DNA of 59,928 nucleotides from an uncultured Microbulbifer sp. (GCF_947489355.1 NZ_CANLDD010000024.1:1-59928); one strand, 5' to 3'. Shown: positions 1 to 8,296, numbered from the stretch's first letter. Translations and numbers: made by a program. Notes: generated by a model not told the origin, from the letters alone.

Positions 1-1
1 T

Positions 2-106
2 GAAACGGTGTTTGAATACATAGAAGTGGATTACAATCGAACCCGCCTTCACAGCGCCAACGGCTACCTCAGCCCAGAAGCGTTTGAGGCACAGCAAGCT
101 ACTTAA
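2..106 (+). pseudogene. IS3-family transposase (OrfB), C-terminal end, cut by window edge
   Basis: The first 35 codons of the window, read from base 2, encode the tail of an IS3-family integrase-type transposase. The segment EYIEVDYNRTRLHSANGYLS followed by P-E-A-F is the typical last part of the rve/DDE domain, where Y-N-x-x-R-x-H and L-x-P-x-x-F are conserved in this family. The stop is TAA at 104-106. Only the C-terminus lies in the window, so it cannot be told whether the element is intact to the left. Its orientation means the element extends leftwards beyond base 1. Confidence 0.8.
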
Positions 107-110
107 TGGC

Positions 111-136
111 GTGTCCGTTGCTGGTGGGCAAGATCA
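111..136 (+). mobile_element. Probable right inverted-repeat end of the IS3-family element
   Basis: Directly after the transposase stop the sequence GTGTCCGTTGCTGGTGGGCA continues to ...AGATCA. IS3-family elements end in 5'-TG...CA-3' and commonly carry a short terminal repeat right after orfB. Read from the other strand the segment begins TGATCTTGCCC, as expected of such an end. The boundary at 136 is inferred, because the left end and target duplication lie outside the window. Confidence 0.5.
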
Positions 137-281
137 GTCTGTCGCTGACGGGCAGCACTACTGTTTCATTAATAATACGGATTTCGGGGCACCGCCATAC
201 TGATACACAAGGCGTTTAAGCCGCTTAGGTGAAGTTTGTGCACTCTTAGCTGAATCAATCCAGGTCAACACACCAGTAATG

Positions 282-1229
282 TCAAGGACTTGGCACAAGC
301 TCACGCTCCAGGGCTGTGCGGTCCCAGCCCGAGATATTGGCAGCCGCCTCATAGGTAGTTTGGAGGAACTCTAGCAGCCTGTCGTCAGGCGATTCTGATG
401 TTCGCACATCGTCGTAGGAGAGAATGAATTCGCCCAACTTGTCCGAGTAGTAGGCTTCTGCGGGTGACACTTGCGCTTTAGAGAATCCATCCGGTGCCGG
501 ATAGGCATAGGAGTAAAACGATGGGGTCTCGAACTTGCCGCCACCTGGCCAGAATCCTGCACTGCTCACCTCGTGAGAGTAGGCCTCGCGGGCGACCCAA
601 TCCGGAAGGTGTGGCACGCCTCCCGGATGAGGTGGCGCCTCTCTGCCCGAAAAGCGTGTCACGGCCAGGTCGAAGCTGCCCCAGAAAAAGTGCACAGGGC
701 TGCATTTTCCAATAAAACGGGAGCGAAATTCCTTGAACACGCGATCCATTTGCACCAGAGCGCGCCAGAATCGTGTGGCAAATTCGCGATCATAATGATG
801 GTGCTTATTATCTTTTTCGAATGGAATTGCATCGGCTACTTCGCTGGGTGTGGTAAAGATCTGGATGTCGAGGCCAAGTGTCGCGAGTGCCTTGAGAATA
901 TCTTGATAAAAACTGGAAACAGAGCGCGACTCCAGCGCTAGGGATTGTTGGCCGCCATTGGTTGTCTGGATCACAAGTTGGTGGTCAAGCAGGTCGAAGG
1001 TGATTTCAAATGCCCTGCCATCATAGGGAATCAGCGACGTACCGAGGCCGCGCGCTGTTACGTAGAAGGGGACATGCCAGGAATGGTTTGTCCACGGGGT
1101 TTGCGCGAGTCGAATCTTTCCGACTATTTGGGTCCACATATGGAGTGTCGCCGCTGTATCCGACCAGTTTTTAAAGGGGAGTTCTGGCCAGTCGGCGGTC
1201 TGGGATCGGTTTGATAAGCCCATAGTCAA
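282..1229 (-). CDS. DUF5996 family protein
   Basis: This encodes a 315-residue protein matching the DUF5996 family, whose biochemical role is not known. Family-like features are the N-terminal segment WPELPFKNWSDTAATLHMWT, the H-S-W-H-V-P-F-Y-V motif soon after, the central HFFWGSFDLAVTRFSGR stretch, and a C-terminal region with P-A-E-A-Y-Y. There is no signal peptide or membrane segment, so it is probably cytosolic. Two starts are possible. TTG at 1229 lies 6 bases after an AGGAG, while ATG at 1223 is the more usual codon but has looser spacing, so I keep TTG and flag the choice. The gene sits alone between IS3 remains and a 630-base spacer. Confidence 0.8.
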   Translation of the reverse strand: MTMGLSNRSQTADWPELPFKNWSDTAATLHMWTQIVGKIRLAQTPWTNHSWHVPFYVTARGLGTSLIPYDGRAFEITFDLLDHQLVIQTTNGGQQSLALESRSVSSFYQDILKALATLGLDIQIFTTPSEVADAIPFEKDNKHHHYDREFATRFWRALVQMDRVFKEFRSRFIGKCSPVHFFWGSFDLAVTRFSGREAPPHPGGVPHLPDWVAREAYSHEVSSAGFWPGGGKFETPSFYSYAYPAPDGFSKAQVSPAEAYYSDKLGEFILSYDDVRTSESPDDRLLEFLQTTYEAAANISGWDRTALERELVPSP

Positions 1230-1862
1230 TACGGTCTCCTGCCTTTTCGAGCGGCCTCAATGCTGTGCGACACTTTGTTAAATGTATGGGTGTGTCGCTG
1301 CCGAGCCGCGCTGTAGCGATCTACTTGAGCAATGGTTTGAAATAATAGTGTATACCCCTTTGTTCAGGGTGGGGCTTTGGCTGGTTAGTCAAGCAATATT
1401 GAAGATGACATTCTTGTGCTGAGCCTGCACTCGTCGTCCTGTCGCGGGCGCCGGCACAGGTATAACTGGGCAAATATGGGTTGCACTACCCGGTAATCGG
1501 GGTCACAGAACACTTGTGCAACCCGTTGCCCTGGTCAGTTCGCAAAGTGGCAGTCAAGAATTTCCCGAGCCGCCGGGACAACCGCTTTACCCATGAAAGC
1601 GGCCAATGCCACTAGGGTCTGGTAGAAGCGATACGCCTTTTTCTGGCGCAGGCTGTGACAATTGGAGCTTTGGGCATCCGCTCCGGCAGGCGCATACCTC
1701 TGTATCGGGCTTCTTCCGCCTGGCAAAGGAGGGGGATGCCGTTCTTCTCAAATCAATCCGGTTAACAGAAGCTGCTGTACCAACAGCTGGTATAGCTGCC
1801 CTTTTTATCCAGGGTCGCTATAATCCCGCGCCAAGTGATTTTCTCCTATTGAAGTACCCCCT
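1230..1862. other. Spacer without a supported gene
   Basis: No convincing coding frame is seen. A 9-base perfect inverted repeat, GGGTTGCAC at 1478-1486 and GTGCAACCC at 1516-1524, flanks a 29-base spacer. A TATAAT box at 1819-1824 probably belongs to the miaE promoter. A 63-codon minus-strand frame at 1535-1726 has no recognisable similarity or ribosome binding site and is not called. Confidence 0.5.
1796..1824 (+). promoter_or_regulatory. Candidate promoter of miaE (-10 box)
   Basis: A perfect TATAAT at 1819-1824 lies 38 bases before the miaE start. The -35 region about 17 bases upstream is weak. The same context, GCTATAATCC, recurs before glnS at 27652-27661, which supports a sigma-70 type -10 element. 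Confidence 0.4.
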
Positions 1863-2477
1863 ATGAATAGTCAAACCCCCGATCTTTCCGCCATTCACGG
1901 GTTTCTGCTGTGCCCGACTCCGGAGGCCTGGATTCACGCAGCGCTCGCCGAGCCAGAATTGATGCTGGTGGACCATGCAAACTGTGAAAAGAAGGCGGCG
2001 GGTACAGCGCTGAACCTGATGTTTCGTTACCTCAATGACTTCGAGCTGCTCAACAAAATGTCGCGTCTGGCACGCGAGGAATTACGCCACTTTGAGCAAG
2101 TGCTGGCGATTATGGAGAAGCGTGGCATCGCCTATTCCCATCTCAGTGCGTCTCGTTACGCGGCGAGCCTGCGCGCCGAGGTGCGTACGACTGAGCCGGG
2201 GCGACTGGTGGATACCCTGATTTGTGGCGCGATTATTGAAGCGCGCTCCTGTGAACGTTTTGCCCGAATCGCGCCCTTTCTGGATGAAGAACTACAGGGG
2301 TTCTATCTCTCTCTTTTGAGGTCTGAGGCCCGTCACTTTCGTGACTATCTGTACCTAGCCGAGAAGACTGCCGGTGAGGGCGCGGCGCCACGGGTCCAGG
2401 TGTTGCTGCAAGTGGAGCGGGAACTGGTAGAGCACAGTGACAGCATTTTCCGCTTCCACAGCGGTGTCCCGAAGTAG
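1863..2477 (+). CDS. miaE: tRNA-(ms2io6A) hydroxylase MiaE
   Basis: MiaE is a non-heme diiron monooxygenase that hydroxylates the isopentenyl group of ms2i6A37 in tRNAs reading U-starting codons. The 204-residue length is typical of the family. The ferritin-like four-helix ligands are visible: an E-E-x-x-H motif in REELRHFEQV (residues 71-80), then E-A-R-S-C-E (about 127-132), then S-E-A-R-H-F (about 153-158). ATG at 1863 is preceded by an AT-rich leader with a TATAAT box. The gene stands alone and is followed by a convergent DUF3081 gene. It is the first of several tRNA-modification genes in this window. Confidence 0.93.
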   Translation: MNSQTPDLSAIHGFLLCPTPEAWIHAALAEPELMLVDHANCEKKAAGTALNLMFRYLNDFELLNKMSRLAREELRHFEQVLAIMEKRGIAYSHLSASRYAASLRAEVRTTEPGRLVDTLICGAIIEARSCERFARIAPFLDEELQGFYLSLLRSEARHFRDYLYLAEKTAGEGAAPRVQVLLQVERELVEHSDSIFRFHSGVPK

Positions 2478-2494
2478 TTCAATTATTGAGGGCT

Positions 2495-2755
2495 TTAATC
2501 CTTATCCAGGCGGTCAATAAGGTTCAAAAATTCCTGTAAGTCTTTACCGCTCTTATAATCCACCGAGAACTTGTTATGAAAAAAGATCGTGAGCTTCACT
2601 TTGCTTGAATGGATAAAGGCCGTATAGCCGTCAAAATCGGTGCTCACTGTCAGCCCTTGGTAATGCCAGCCATCGCGCTCTTTGCGGCCCTCCCTGGTGA
2701 CCCGGTCGAATACCCGCAGGGCCTGCTTGACGTCGACTTTGTGCGCCTCTTCCAT
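2495..2755 (-). CDS. DUF3081 family protein
   Basis: This encodes a small 86-residue protein of the DUF3081 family, found in marine gammaproteobacteria and without known function. The hallmark is the central G-x-T-V-S-T-D-F-D-G-Y-T segment (about residues 34-45) followed by V-K-L-T-I-F-F-H-N-K (about 53-62) and an acidic C-terminus. It has no signal peptide or membrane helix. ATG at 2755 is used. It converges on miaE with only 17 bases between the stops, so the two genes probably share a terminator region, although no strong hairpin is visible there. Confidence 0.8.
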   Translation of the reverse strand: MEEAHKVDVKQALRVFDRVTREGRKERDGWHYQGLTVSTDFDGYTAFIHSSKVKLTIFFHNKFSVDYKSGKDLQEFLNLIDRLDKD

Positions 2756-3057
2756 AGCGGCCTCTCTGTGTGGTGAAGCGGGATGGGTGGATATTGGAAA
2801 TTTTTCCCCTGGGTTGAACTGAAAGCTTTGGCAGAGTGAATTCGGGTAGTGCTCAACAGTGGGTTTGTGTTTAGTTTACTATTCTAGTGCCTGTCCGTGT
2901 TCAGGTTTGCTGTAACCCCCGGCTTGCGTACAAGAGGGCAGATGGTGAGGTGGCAGTAATAGGCTCCGGATAGCGGATGATTTGCAGTTTTCGGTGATTT
3001 TCTTCGGGTTTGTTTCCTTTAAGGGGGTATTTGACGCCGTTTTGGGCTACGCCGGTC
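2756..3057. other. Spacer, no gene seen
   Basis: This is about 300 bases between the DUF3081 start and the end of the SulP gene. I see no convincing coding frame, no strong hairpin with a T-run and no repeat. It should hold the DUF3081 promoter, reading left, and the end of the SulP transcript. Confidence 0.4.
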
Positions 3058-4815
3058 TCAGGTGGGTTTGGCAGGGGGCAGCGATTCCGTGGATTTGCTG
3101 TCGTCACCTTTGATCTGATGGCGGCGCAAAGCCAACTCGGCAATATAGGAAGACATAAAGACCCGTCCACTCAGCTCCTGCAGCAGTTTGGAGCGCCCCA
3201 TGCGGTCCAGCACCGGTCCCTTTACTTCGGCCAGATGCAGGCGTATGTCGTGTTCCCTCAGGTCCCGGTTAATTTGCTGTAACCGCTCTATCGCAGTGCT
3301 GTCAATCCGATTTACCGAAGAGAGAATAAGTACCAGGTCGTGGGGGTTCCGGTGGCGCTTGATCTCGACCAGCAGGCGTTCTTCAACGGCGCTGATATTG
3401 CTGAAGAACAGGTTTTCATCAATGCGCAGAAACAGGATACCCGGTTGGGTTTTTACTGTGTGCCGCAGAACATTGCGAAAATGCTCGCTGCCCGGTACGC
3501 GTCCGACCACAGCAATGTGGGGTCTGCTGGTGCGCCAGATAAGGGTCGCGAAGGACAATCCAATGCCCAGCCCAATACCGGTTTCGACACCGAACAGCAA
3601 AACACCCAGCAGGGTGCCGGCCATGGCGAGGCCGTCGGTGCGGTCGTAGTGCCAGTGCAGGGCCATGGCACGCAGGTTTATCAGGTTGGCGGCCGCTACG
3701 ATAATGGTTGCGGCGAGCACGCATACCGGCAATTCCGTGAATATCCGGGCCGCGTACAACAGGACCAGGGCAATCAGCACGGCAGCGATCACCCCACTCA
3801 ATGGAGATCTGGCTCCAGCCTCATCATTCACGGCTGTGCGTGCGAAACTGCCTGTGACTGCGAAGCCGCCTGAGAATGCGCTGAGCAGGTTGGCCGCACC
3901 CAGGCCCCGGAGTTCGGCGCTGGCATTGAGTTTTTCCCCCCGGCGCAAAGCGATAGCATGGGCGATGGAGAGACTTTCCACAAATCCGAGCAGGGCAATA
4001 ATCAGTGCCGGCAGCATCAACTGGTGCAGCAGGCTCAGGCTGAAAGTTGGCATCTTCAGCTCTGGCAGGCCGGCCGGAATATCGCCGACCACGAGTATCT
4101 CCTTTTCCCAATGGAATAGGGCGGTGAACAAAATTGCCAACAGGACAATCAGCATCGGAGCCAGGCGAGACAGCAGTTTTGCCCTGGGCGGGCCGACCCC
4201 CATTTTTATCAATACGAAGGGAAGGCCCAGGCGTGCACCGATCAGGCTCAGCAGGGCGGCGAAGCCGAGGATGGCGGTTTGCGGGTCCGTTTCGGAAGTG
4301 TTGCTGAGGGTGCTCAGCAGTATTTCCAGGGCCGTATCACCACTGTTCTCTATTCCCAGCAAAGGAGCGATTTGACCGACAATAATCAGGATAGCTGCAC
4401 CGGAGATAAAGCCGTCCACAACCGGCAGGCTCAACAGATTGGACAGACTGCCGAGGCCGAGGAACCCCATCAAAAGGAGTATCAAACCACTCAGCAGGGC
4501 GAGGAGGATGGCACCGTTAATGTATTCGGCACTACCCGGTGTGGCGATAGGGCTGAGGGCCGAGGCGGTCATCAGGGCCAGCACCGCCACCGGGCCCACT
4601 GACAGTACTGAGCTTGAACCAAACAGGGCGTAACCGGCCAGTGGCAATAGGCCCGCATAGAGCCCCAGATACGGTGGCAGTCCTGCCAGGGCTGCATAGG
4701 CCAGCGCCTGGGGTATAAGCATCATGCTGGCAATGAGCGCGGCAATGGCATCACCTGCCAGCCATTCGGGCCGGTAATGCTTAAGCCAGGGCGAAATCAG
4801 ATGGTGCACCCGCAT
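3058..4815 (-). CDS. SulP-family anion transporter with STAS domain
   Basis: This encodes a 585-residue inner-membrane transporter of the SulP/SLC26 family, which carries sulfate, bicarbonate or other anions. The N-terminal half has the family signature around residues 30-60 (MLIPQALAYAALAGLPPYLG, then L-Y-A-G-L-L) and about a dozen hydrophobic segments up to roughly residue 430. The C-terminal part, near 450-560, is a STAS domain with the L-R-I-D-E-N-L-F-F-S-N strand and an S-S-V-N-R-I-D-S-T-A loop. ATG at 4815 starts MRVHHLISPW. It lies downstream of the BigR-like repressor on the same strand with a 330-base gap, so co-transcription is possible but not shown. The substrate cannot be told from sequence. 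Confidence 0.9.
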   Translation of the reverse strand: MRVHHLISPWLKHYRPEWLAGDAIAALIASMMLIPQALAYAALAGLPPYLGLYAGLLPLAGYALFGSSSVLSVGPVAVLALMTASALSPIATPGSAEYINGAILLALLSGLILLLMGFLGLGSLSNLLSLPVVDGFISGAAILIIVGQIAPLLGIENSGDTALEILLSTLSNTSETDPQTAILGFAALLSLIGARLGLPFVLIKMGVGPPRAKLLSRLAPMLIVLLAILFTALFHWEKEILVVGDIPAGLPELKMPTFSLSLLHQLMLPALIIALLGFVESLSIAHAIALRRGEKLNASAELRGLGAANLLSAFSGGFAVTGSFARTAVNDEAGARSPLSGVIAAVLIALVLLYAARIFTELPVCVLAATIIVAAANLINLRAMALHWHYDRTDGLAMAGTLLGVLLFGVETGIGLGIGLSFATLIWRTSRPHIAVVGRVPGSEHFRNVLRHTVKTQPGILFLRIDENLFFSNISAVEERLLVEIKRHRNPHDLVLILSSVNRIDSTAIERLQQINRDLREHDIRLHLAEVKGPVLDRMGRSKLLQELSGRVFMSSYIAELALRRHQIKGDDSKSTESLPPAKPT

Positions 4816-5146
4816 ATTGTATCCATTGGGCGTTGGCGGCCCCTAATTGTAGTGCGCTGCAGCGGCAAGCCAGGCGGGCGCCATTGAGAGGGCACCGGGC
4901 TTGCTTGGGTAAACCGAACGCAGAATGTTCGTTTTGAGACTTAATTGAAACTGTATTTAGCGGTGAGTAGCGCAGTAAAGCGGGGGTTTCATCATTTCGA
5001 TCTTTTCAGCTGGTCGCTGAATAGCGCAGAATGCAAACGATGACAAAGCCCGCCAGTTTGAATACCAACATGGCTGCCTCAGAGACCATGGAGAGCTGAT
5101 CCGGATGTTGCCGGAAAAGGCGGTGACGGGTATTGAGGCCGCCAAT
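4816..5146. other. Spacer between sulP and bigR genes
   Basis: This gap contains one possible tiny minus-strand frame (5006-5089, 27 codons plus stop) whose product would be a single membrane helix. The frame lacks a clear ribosome binding site and is discussed separately. No terminator with a T-run is evident. Confidence 0.35.
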
Positions 5147-5476
5147 TCAATCGTCATTGGAGGATTCCGCACAGTAGAGGTGGTAGAGGGTTTGCAGCAG
5201 GGACAGAGCCCGGGGGGCTGCAACCCGGTAGTAGATGTGTTTGCCCGCGCGCCGGGTGGCCACCAGGCCCTCGCGGCGCAATACGCCCAGCTGCTGGGAG
5301 AGGCTGGGTTGATGAATGTCCAATTGCTTTTCAAGCTCGCTGACGTTGAGTTCTTCCTGGCTGAGCTGGCACAGCAGGAGCAGGCGATCCCGATTGGCCA
5401 GGGAGCGCAGCATGGCGGTAGCCTGGCCAGCGGATTCGCGCATTTTTCTGAGATCGGGTTTGCCGGTATCGGGCAT
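5147..5476 (-). CDS. bigR: ArsR-family persulfide-sensing repressor (BigR/SqrR type)
   Basis: This is a 109-residue winged-helix repressor of the ArsR family. The recognition helix is Q-P-S-L-S-Q-Q-L-G-V-L-R (about 56-67) and the wing is R-R-A-G-K-H-I-Y-Y-R-V (75-85). It carries only two cysteines, C36 in LLLLCQLSQ and C102 in LYCAESS, spaced 66 residues apart. The BigR/SqrR subgroup uses a cysteine pair at this spacing, which forms a disulfide or tetrasulfide on exposure to reactive sulfur and releases DNA. It is divergent from the metallo-beta-lactamase-fold gene, with an AT-rich palindrome between them, so it probably represses both. ATG at 5476 starts MPDTGKPDLR. Confidence 0.87.
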   Translation of the reverse strand: MPDTGKPDLRKMRESAGQATAMLRSLANRDRLLLLCQLSQEELNVSELEKQLDIHQPSLSQQLGVLRREGLVATRRAGKHIYYRVAAPRALSLLQTLYHLYCAESSNDD

Positions 5477-5504
5477 AGGGATCGGCTACTGACAGGTTTC
5501 ACAA

Positions 5505-5540
5505 ATACAATATATTATTTTATATATTATCAGATTGTAT
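5505..5540. promoter_or_regulatory. Probable BigR operator: AT-rich nested inverted repeats
   Basis: The 97-base gap between the divergent repressor and dioxygenase genes holds AATATAT at 5509-5515 and ATATATT at 5522-5528, a perfect inverted repeat with a 6-base spacer. It is nested inside ATACAAT (5505-5511) and ATTGTAT (5534-5540). ArsR-family repressors bind such AT-rich dyads, and BigR boxes are of this kind. Assignment to this repressor is inferred from position. Confidence 0.65.
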
Positions 5541-5573
5541 ATTGCTGGGCCAATGTATTGTAGGGGTTATGTG

Positions 5574-6452
5574 ATGCCACAGAGAAAGCAGGTCACTCAG
5601 GTGCAGCCGTTTCTTGACAGGGATACGGACACCTGGAGCTATGTGGTGTACGACCGGGAGGGGGGTTCGGCTGCGGTTGTGGATGCCGTACTCAACTTTG
5701 ACGCTGCTTCCGGACGCACCAGTAGCTGGGGTGCAGAGGAGATAGTGTCGTTTATCCGGCGCAAGCGGCTTACGTTGGAGTGGATGTTGGAGACCCATGC
5801 ACACGCGGACCATCTGTCAGGGGCGCCCTTTCTCAAGGGTCAACTGGGTGGGCGCATTGCCATCGGGGAGCAGATACGCCAGGTGCAAGAGATTTTTCGC
5901 GAAGTGTTTAACCTGGAGCGGGGATTTTTGGTCGATGGCAGCCAGTTTGATCACTTGTTTAAAGATGGTGATATTTTCCAAGTAGGGGAGCTGGAAGCGC
6001 GGGTGATTTACAGCCCCGGGCACACGCCTGCGGATATGGTGTGGTTGATCGGTGATGCCCTTTTTGTCGGCGATACCCTGTTTATGCCGGATGTGGGGAG
6101 TGCCCGCTGTGATTTTCCCGGTGGTGATGCCTCCCAGCTGTACCACTCTGCACGAAAAATCCTGGGGTTGGGGGAAGAAATCCGCCTGTTTGTGTGCCAC
6201 GATTACCCGCCCCAAGGCAAGCGTGACCACCAGTGTGAAACAACAGTGGGTATCCAGCGTCGTGACAATATCCATTTGCGCGAAGGTATTAGTGAGGCGG
6301 AGTTTGTCGAGATTCGCAAGAGGCGCGATGCGAACCTGGCTATGCCAAAGCTGATTATCCCCTCGGTACAGGTCAATATCCGCGCAGGGCAACTCCCCCC
6401 GGCGGAATCCAATGGCACTGTCTATCTGAAGGTGCCACTCAATCAACTCTAG
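5574..6452 (+). CDS. blh: ETHE1/Blh-type persulfide dioxygenase, MBL fold
   Basis: This 292-residue metallo-beta-lactamase-fold protein probably oxidises glutathione persulfide to sulfite in sulfide detoxification. The metal-binding motif THAHADH lies near residue 75, followed by S-P-G-H-T-P (about 149), G-D-T-L-F (about 168) and V-C-H-D-Y-P (about 207), the expected ligand set of ETHE1/Blh proteins. ATG at 5574 is chosen because AGGGG at 5562-5566 is 7 bases upstream; an earlier in-frame start would overlap the operator. No rhodanese domain is attached. It is paired head-to-head with the BigR-type repressor and lies near a SulP transporter, as in known bigR-blh loci. Confidence is high for the family and moderate for the substrate. 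Confidence 0.87.
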   Translation: MPQRKQVTQVQPFLDRDTDTWSYVVYDREGGSAAVVDAVLNFDAASGRTSSWGAEEIVSFIRRKRLTLEWMLETHAHADHLSGAPFLKGQLGGRIAIGEQIRQVQEIFREVFNLERGFLVDGSQFDHLFKDGDIFQVGELEARVIYSPGHTPADMVWLIGDALFVGDTLFMPDVGSARCDFPGGDASQLYHSARKILGLGEEIRLFVCHDYPPQGKRDHQCETTVGIQRRDNIHLREGISEAEFVEIRKRRDANLAMPKLIIPSVQVNIRAGQLPPAESNGTVYLKVPLNQL

Positions 6453-6721
6453 GATTGTGCCGCGGGGACGCGGTATCTTCCCGCCCGATTGCTGTTCTTC
6501 CGGCAATCTGTTGTGGTGACGGGCTAACAATACAGGAAAGCCTTTGCCCCGATGCCGATAGGCTCCGGTACAGAAAGTCGGTCATGGCTTTGTCGCGGGG
6601 CAAGTAGAGTCCTTGTGATAGAAACGTGATGATTTGGTGATCGCCAGTGGATATTTCCCCTTTAGCCTGAAAAAGGTTCTTCGGTCTTTTACTTGTATAA
6701 CCACAGACTTTGGGGATAGCT

Positions 6722-7423
6722 ATGAAAATAAAACCATTTCTAGGCGCGTTGACGTTGGCTGCTGCCGCGACAGGCGTTCAGGCACAAACGGTTTCAGTGG
6801 AAGTCACCAATCTTACCCACAGCATTTATTTTACACCGCTGCTGGTTTCCGCCCATGTGGGCGAATTTCACCTGTTTGACATCGGCTCCGCCGCCACTCT
6901 TGAACTTCAAATGATGGCCGAGGGCGGAGATATCAGTGGGTTGGTCGCCTCGGCTGAATCTGTGGGGGCGACCAATGTGGAAAACCCGGCCGCCGGTCTG
7001 TTGGGGCCTGGCACCAGTGTCAACATAGAGGCATTTGATACCGGCAACAACGGATTTCTGTCCCTAACCGCCATGCTGCTGCCCACCAATGACGGCTTTG
7101 TCGGGCTCGATGCCTGGGAAATCCCCACGGAACCCGGCAGCTATACCCTGTACCTCAACGCTTATGATGCCGGTACCGAAGCCAACGACGAGCGAGTGGT
7201 TGCAGGTAGCGGTGCGCCATTTGTCGCGGGAATACCCGCCAATCCCGGTGGCAACGGTGAAGCCGGTGGCACCGGTGTTGCGATCGAAGAGGTCAACCAG
7301 CGAATACACATTCACCGCGGCAATATCGGCGATACCGATCCGGATGCCGGTGTCAGTGATCTGGACGCGCGTGTTCACCGCTGGCTGAACCCTGTGGCTA
7401 AGGTCGTAGTGACTGTCCAATAG
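6722..7423 (+). CDS. Exported spondin-domain protein
   Basis: This encodes a 233-residue secreted or periplasmic protein. A signal peptide of about 23 residues is seen (MKIKPFLGALTLAAAATGVQ, then A-Q-T). The mature part is a spondin-like domain, with V-S-V-E-V-T-N-L-T-H at the start, M-M-A-E-G-G-D-I-S-G in the middle and a C-terminal W-L-N-P-V-A-K-V-V-V-T-V strand. In animals spondin domains occur in extracellular-matrix proteins; the bacterial role is unknown. ATG at 6722 follows GGGGAT. The next gene encodes a lipoprotein paralogue only 22 bases downstream, so the two look like an operon, and a two-component system follows. Confidence 0.8.
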   Translation: MKIKPFLGALTLAAAATGVQAQTVSVEVTNLTHSIYFTPLLVSAHVGEFHLFDIGSAATLELQMMAEGGDISGLVASAESVGATNVENPAAGLLGPGTSVNIEAFDTGNNGFLSLTAMLLPTNDGFVGLDAWEIPTEPGSYTLYLNAYDAGTEANDERVVAGSGAPFVAGIPANPGGNGEAGGTGVAIEEVNQRIHIHRGNIGDTDPDAGVSDLDARVHRWLNPVAKVVVTVQ

Positions 7424-7445
7424 GGTGGCAAGGGGAGGATTCACC

Positions 7446-8198
7446 ATGAAAAGATTGAAATTGGGCGCTCTGCTAGTATCACTGACCATTTCAGCCCTAC
7501 TGACCGGCTGCGATAGCGATAACAACAACCGTGCCGATGTACCGGACAACCCTGCACCTGCACCTGCACCTGCACCTGAGCCTGAACCCGTCACGGTTGG
7601 GTTTGAAGTAACGGTTACCAACCTGACCCACGGCCAGCCCCTGTCACCGGTGGCGGTGGTGGCCCACGATGGTACTTTGCGCGGTTGGACTGTCGGCCAA
7701 CCCTCCAGCAACGGCCTTGAGCTGCTTGCTGAAGGCGGTGACAACAGCGAATTTGTTATGGCGTTCGAGGATGCTGGCAGCTTCGCCTCTGTAAGTGCAG
7801 AAGCACCGCTGGGTCCCGGCGGTACAGAAAGCCTCTCTCTGAGCTTTGCCGAAGAGGAAGGCGTACTGTTGACGGTCGCCACCATGCTGGTCAATACCAA
7901 TGATGCATTCAGTGGGGTCACTCGAGTCGATGTTTCCACTCTGGCGGTGGGTGAGTCACTGCAGCGGTTGGCGCCGATATACGATGCGGGTACCGAGTTT
8001 AACAGCGAATTGGCCGGCACTATTCCCGGCCCCGCCGATGGTGGCGAAGGTTTTAACGCTGAGCGGGAGGATATGAACTTTGTCGCACGTCATCCCGGCA
8101 TTGTCAGCCGGGCAGATGGATACGCCGAGTCGGTTCTCGACCAGTCACATCGTTTTGACCAGCCGGCCATGCTGTTAAGTATCACTCGCACCGAGTAA
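7446..8198 (+). CDS. Spondin-domain lipoprotein
   Basis: This 250-residue paralogue of the preceding protein is made as a lipoprotein. The signal peptide ends in the lipobox L-L-T-G-C-D at about residues 20-25, with aspartate after the cysteine, which in enterobacteria would favour inner-membrane retention. A low-complexity A-P/E-P linker (about residues 36-47, from the repeated hexamer CCTGCA) precedes the spondin domain, which begins V-T-V-T-N-L-T-H-G and includes L-L-A-E-G-G-D-N-S. ATG at 7446 has GGGGAGG 8 bases upstream. Function is unknown. Proximity to the response regulator and kinase suggests that these genes form one envelope-related unit. Confidence 0.8.
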   Translation: MKRLKLGALLVSLTISALLTGCDSDNNNRADVPDNPAPAPAPAPEPEPVTVGFEVTVTNLTHGQPLSPVAVVAHDGTLRGWTVGQPSSNGLELLAEGGDNSEFVMAFEDAGSFASVSAEAPLGPGGTESLSLSFAEEEGVLLTVATMLVNTNDAFSGVTRVDVSTLAVGESLQRLAPIYDAGTEFNSELAGTIPGPADGGEGFNAEREDMNFVARHPGIVSRADGYAESVLDQSHRFDQPAMLLSITRTE

Positions 8199-8232
8199 TA
8201 ATTGCGGCGTTGGTGCGACAAACAGTCCGGGA

Positions 8233-8269
8233 CCTGCCGTATCCCCTTTACAGGAGGGGCTGCGGCAGG
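8233..8269 (+). other. Nested hairpin before the response-regulator gene
   Basis: CCTGCCG (8233-8239) pairs with CGGCAGG (8263-8269), and inside it CCCCT (8243-8247) pairs with AGGGG (8255-8259). It lies in the 98-base gap between the spondin lipoprotein and the response regulator. There is no T-run, so it may be a processing or attenuation structure rather than a simple terminator. Confidence 0.4.
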
Positions 8270-8296
8270 AAGACGACTGTGACCCGGTGGGCCGCT

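Noticed and set aside
1535..1726. 63-codon minus-strand frame with A-Y-R-F-Y-Q-T-L-V-A-L-A
   Set aside because: Looks mildly protein-like but has no ribosome site, no recognised family and no conserved neighbour.
7551..7588. Hexamer repeat CCTGCA
   Set aside because: Only a few units, encoding a proline/alanine linker in a lipoprotein; not a CRISPR or a separate repeat element, though unit number might vary.
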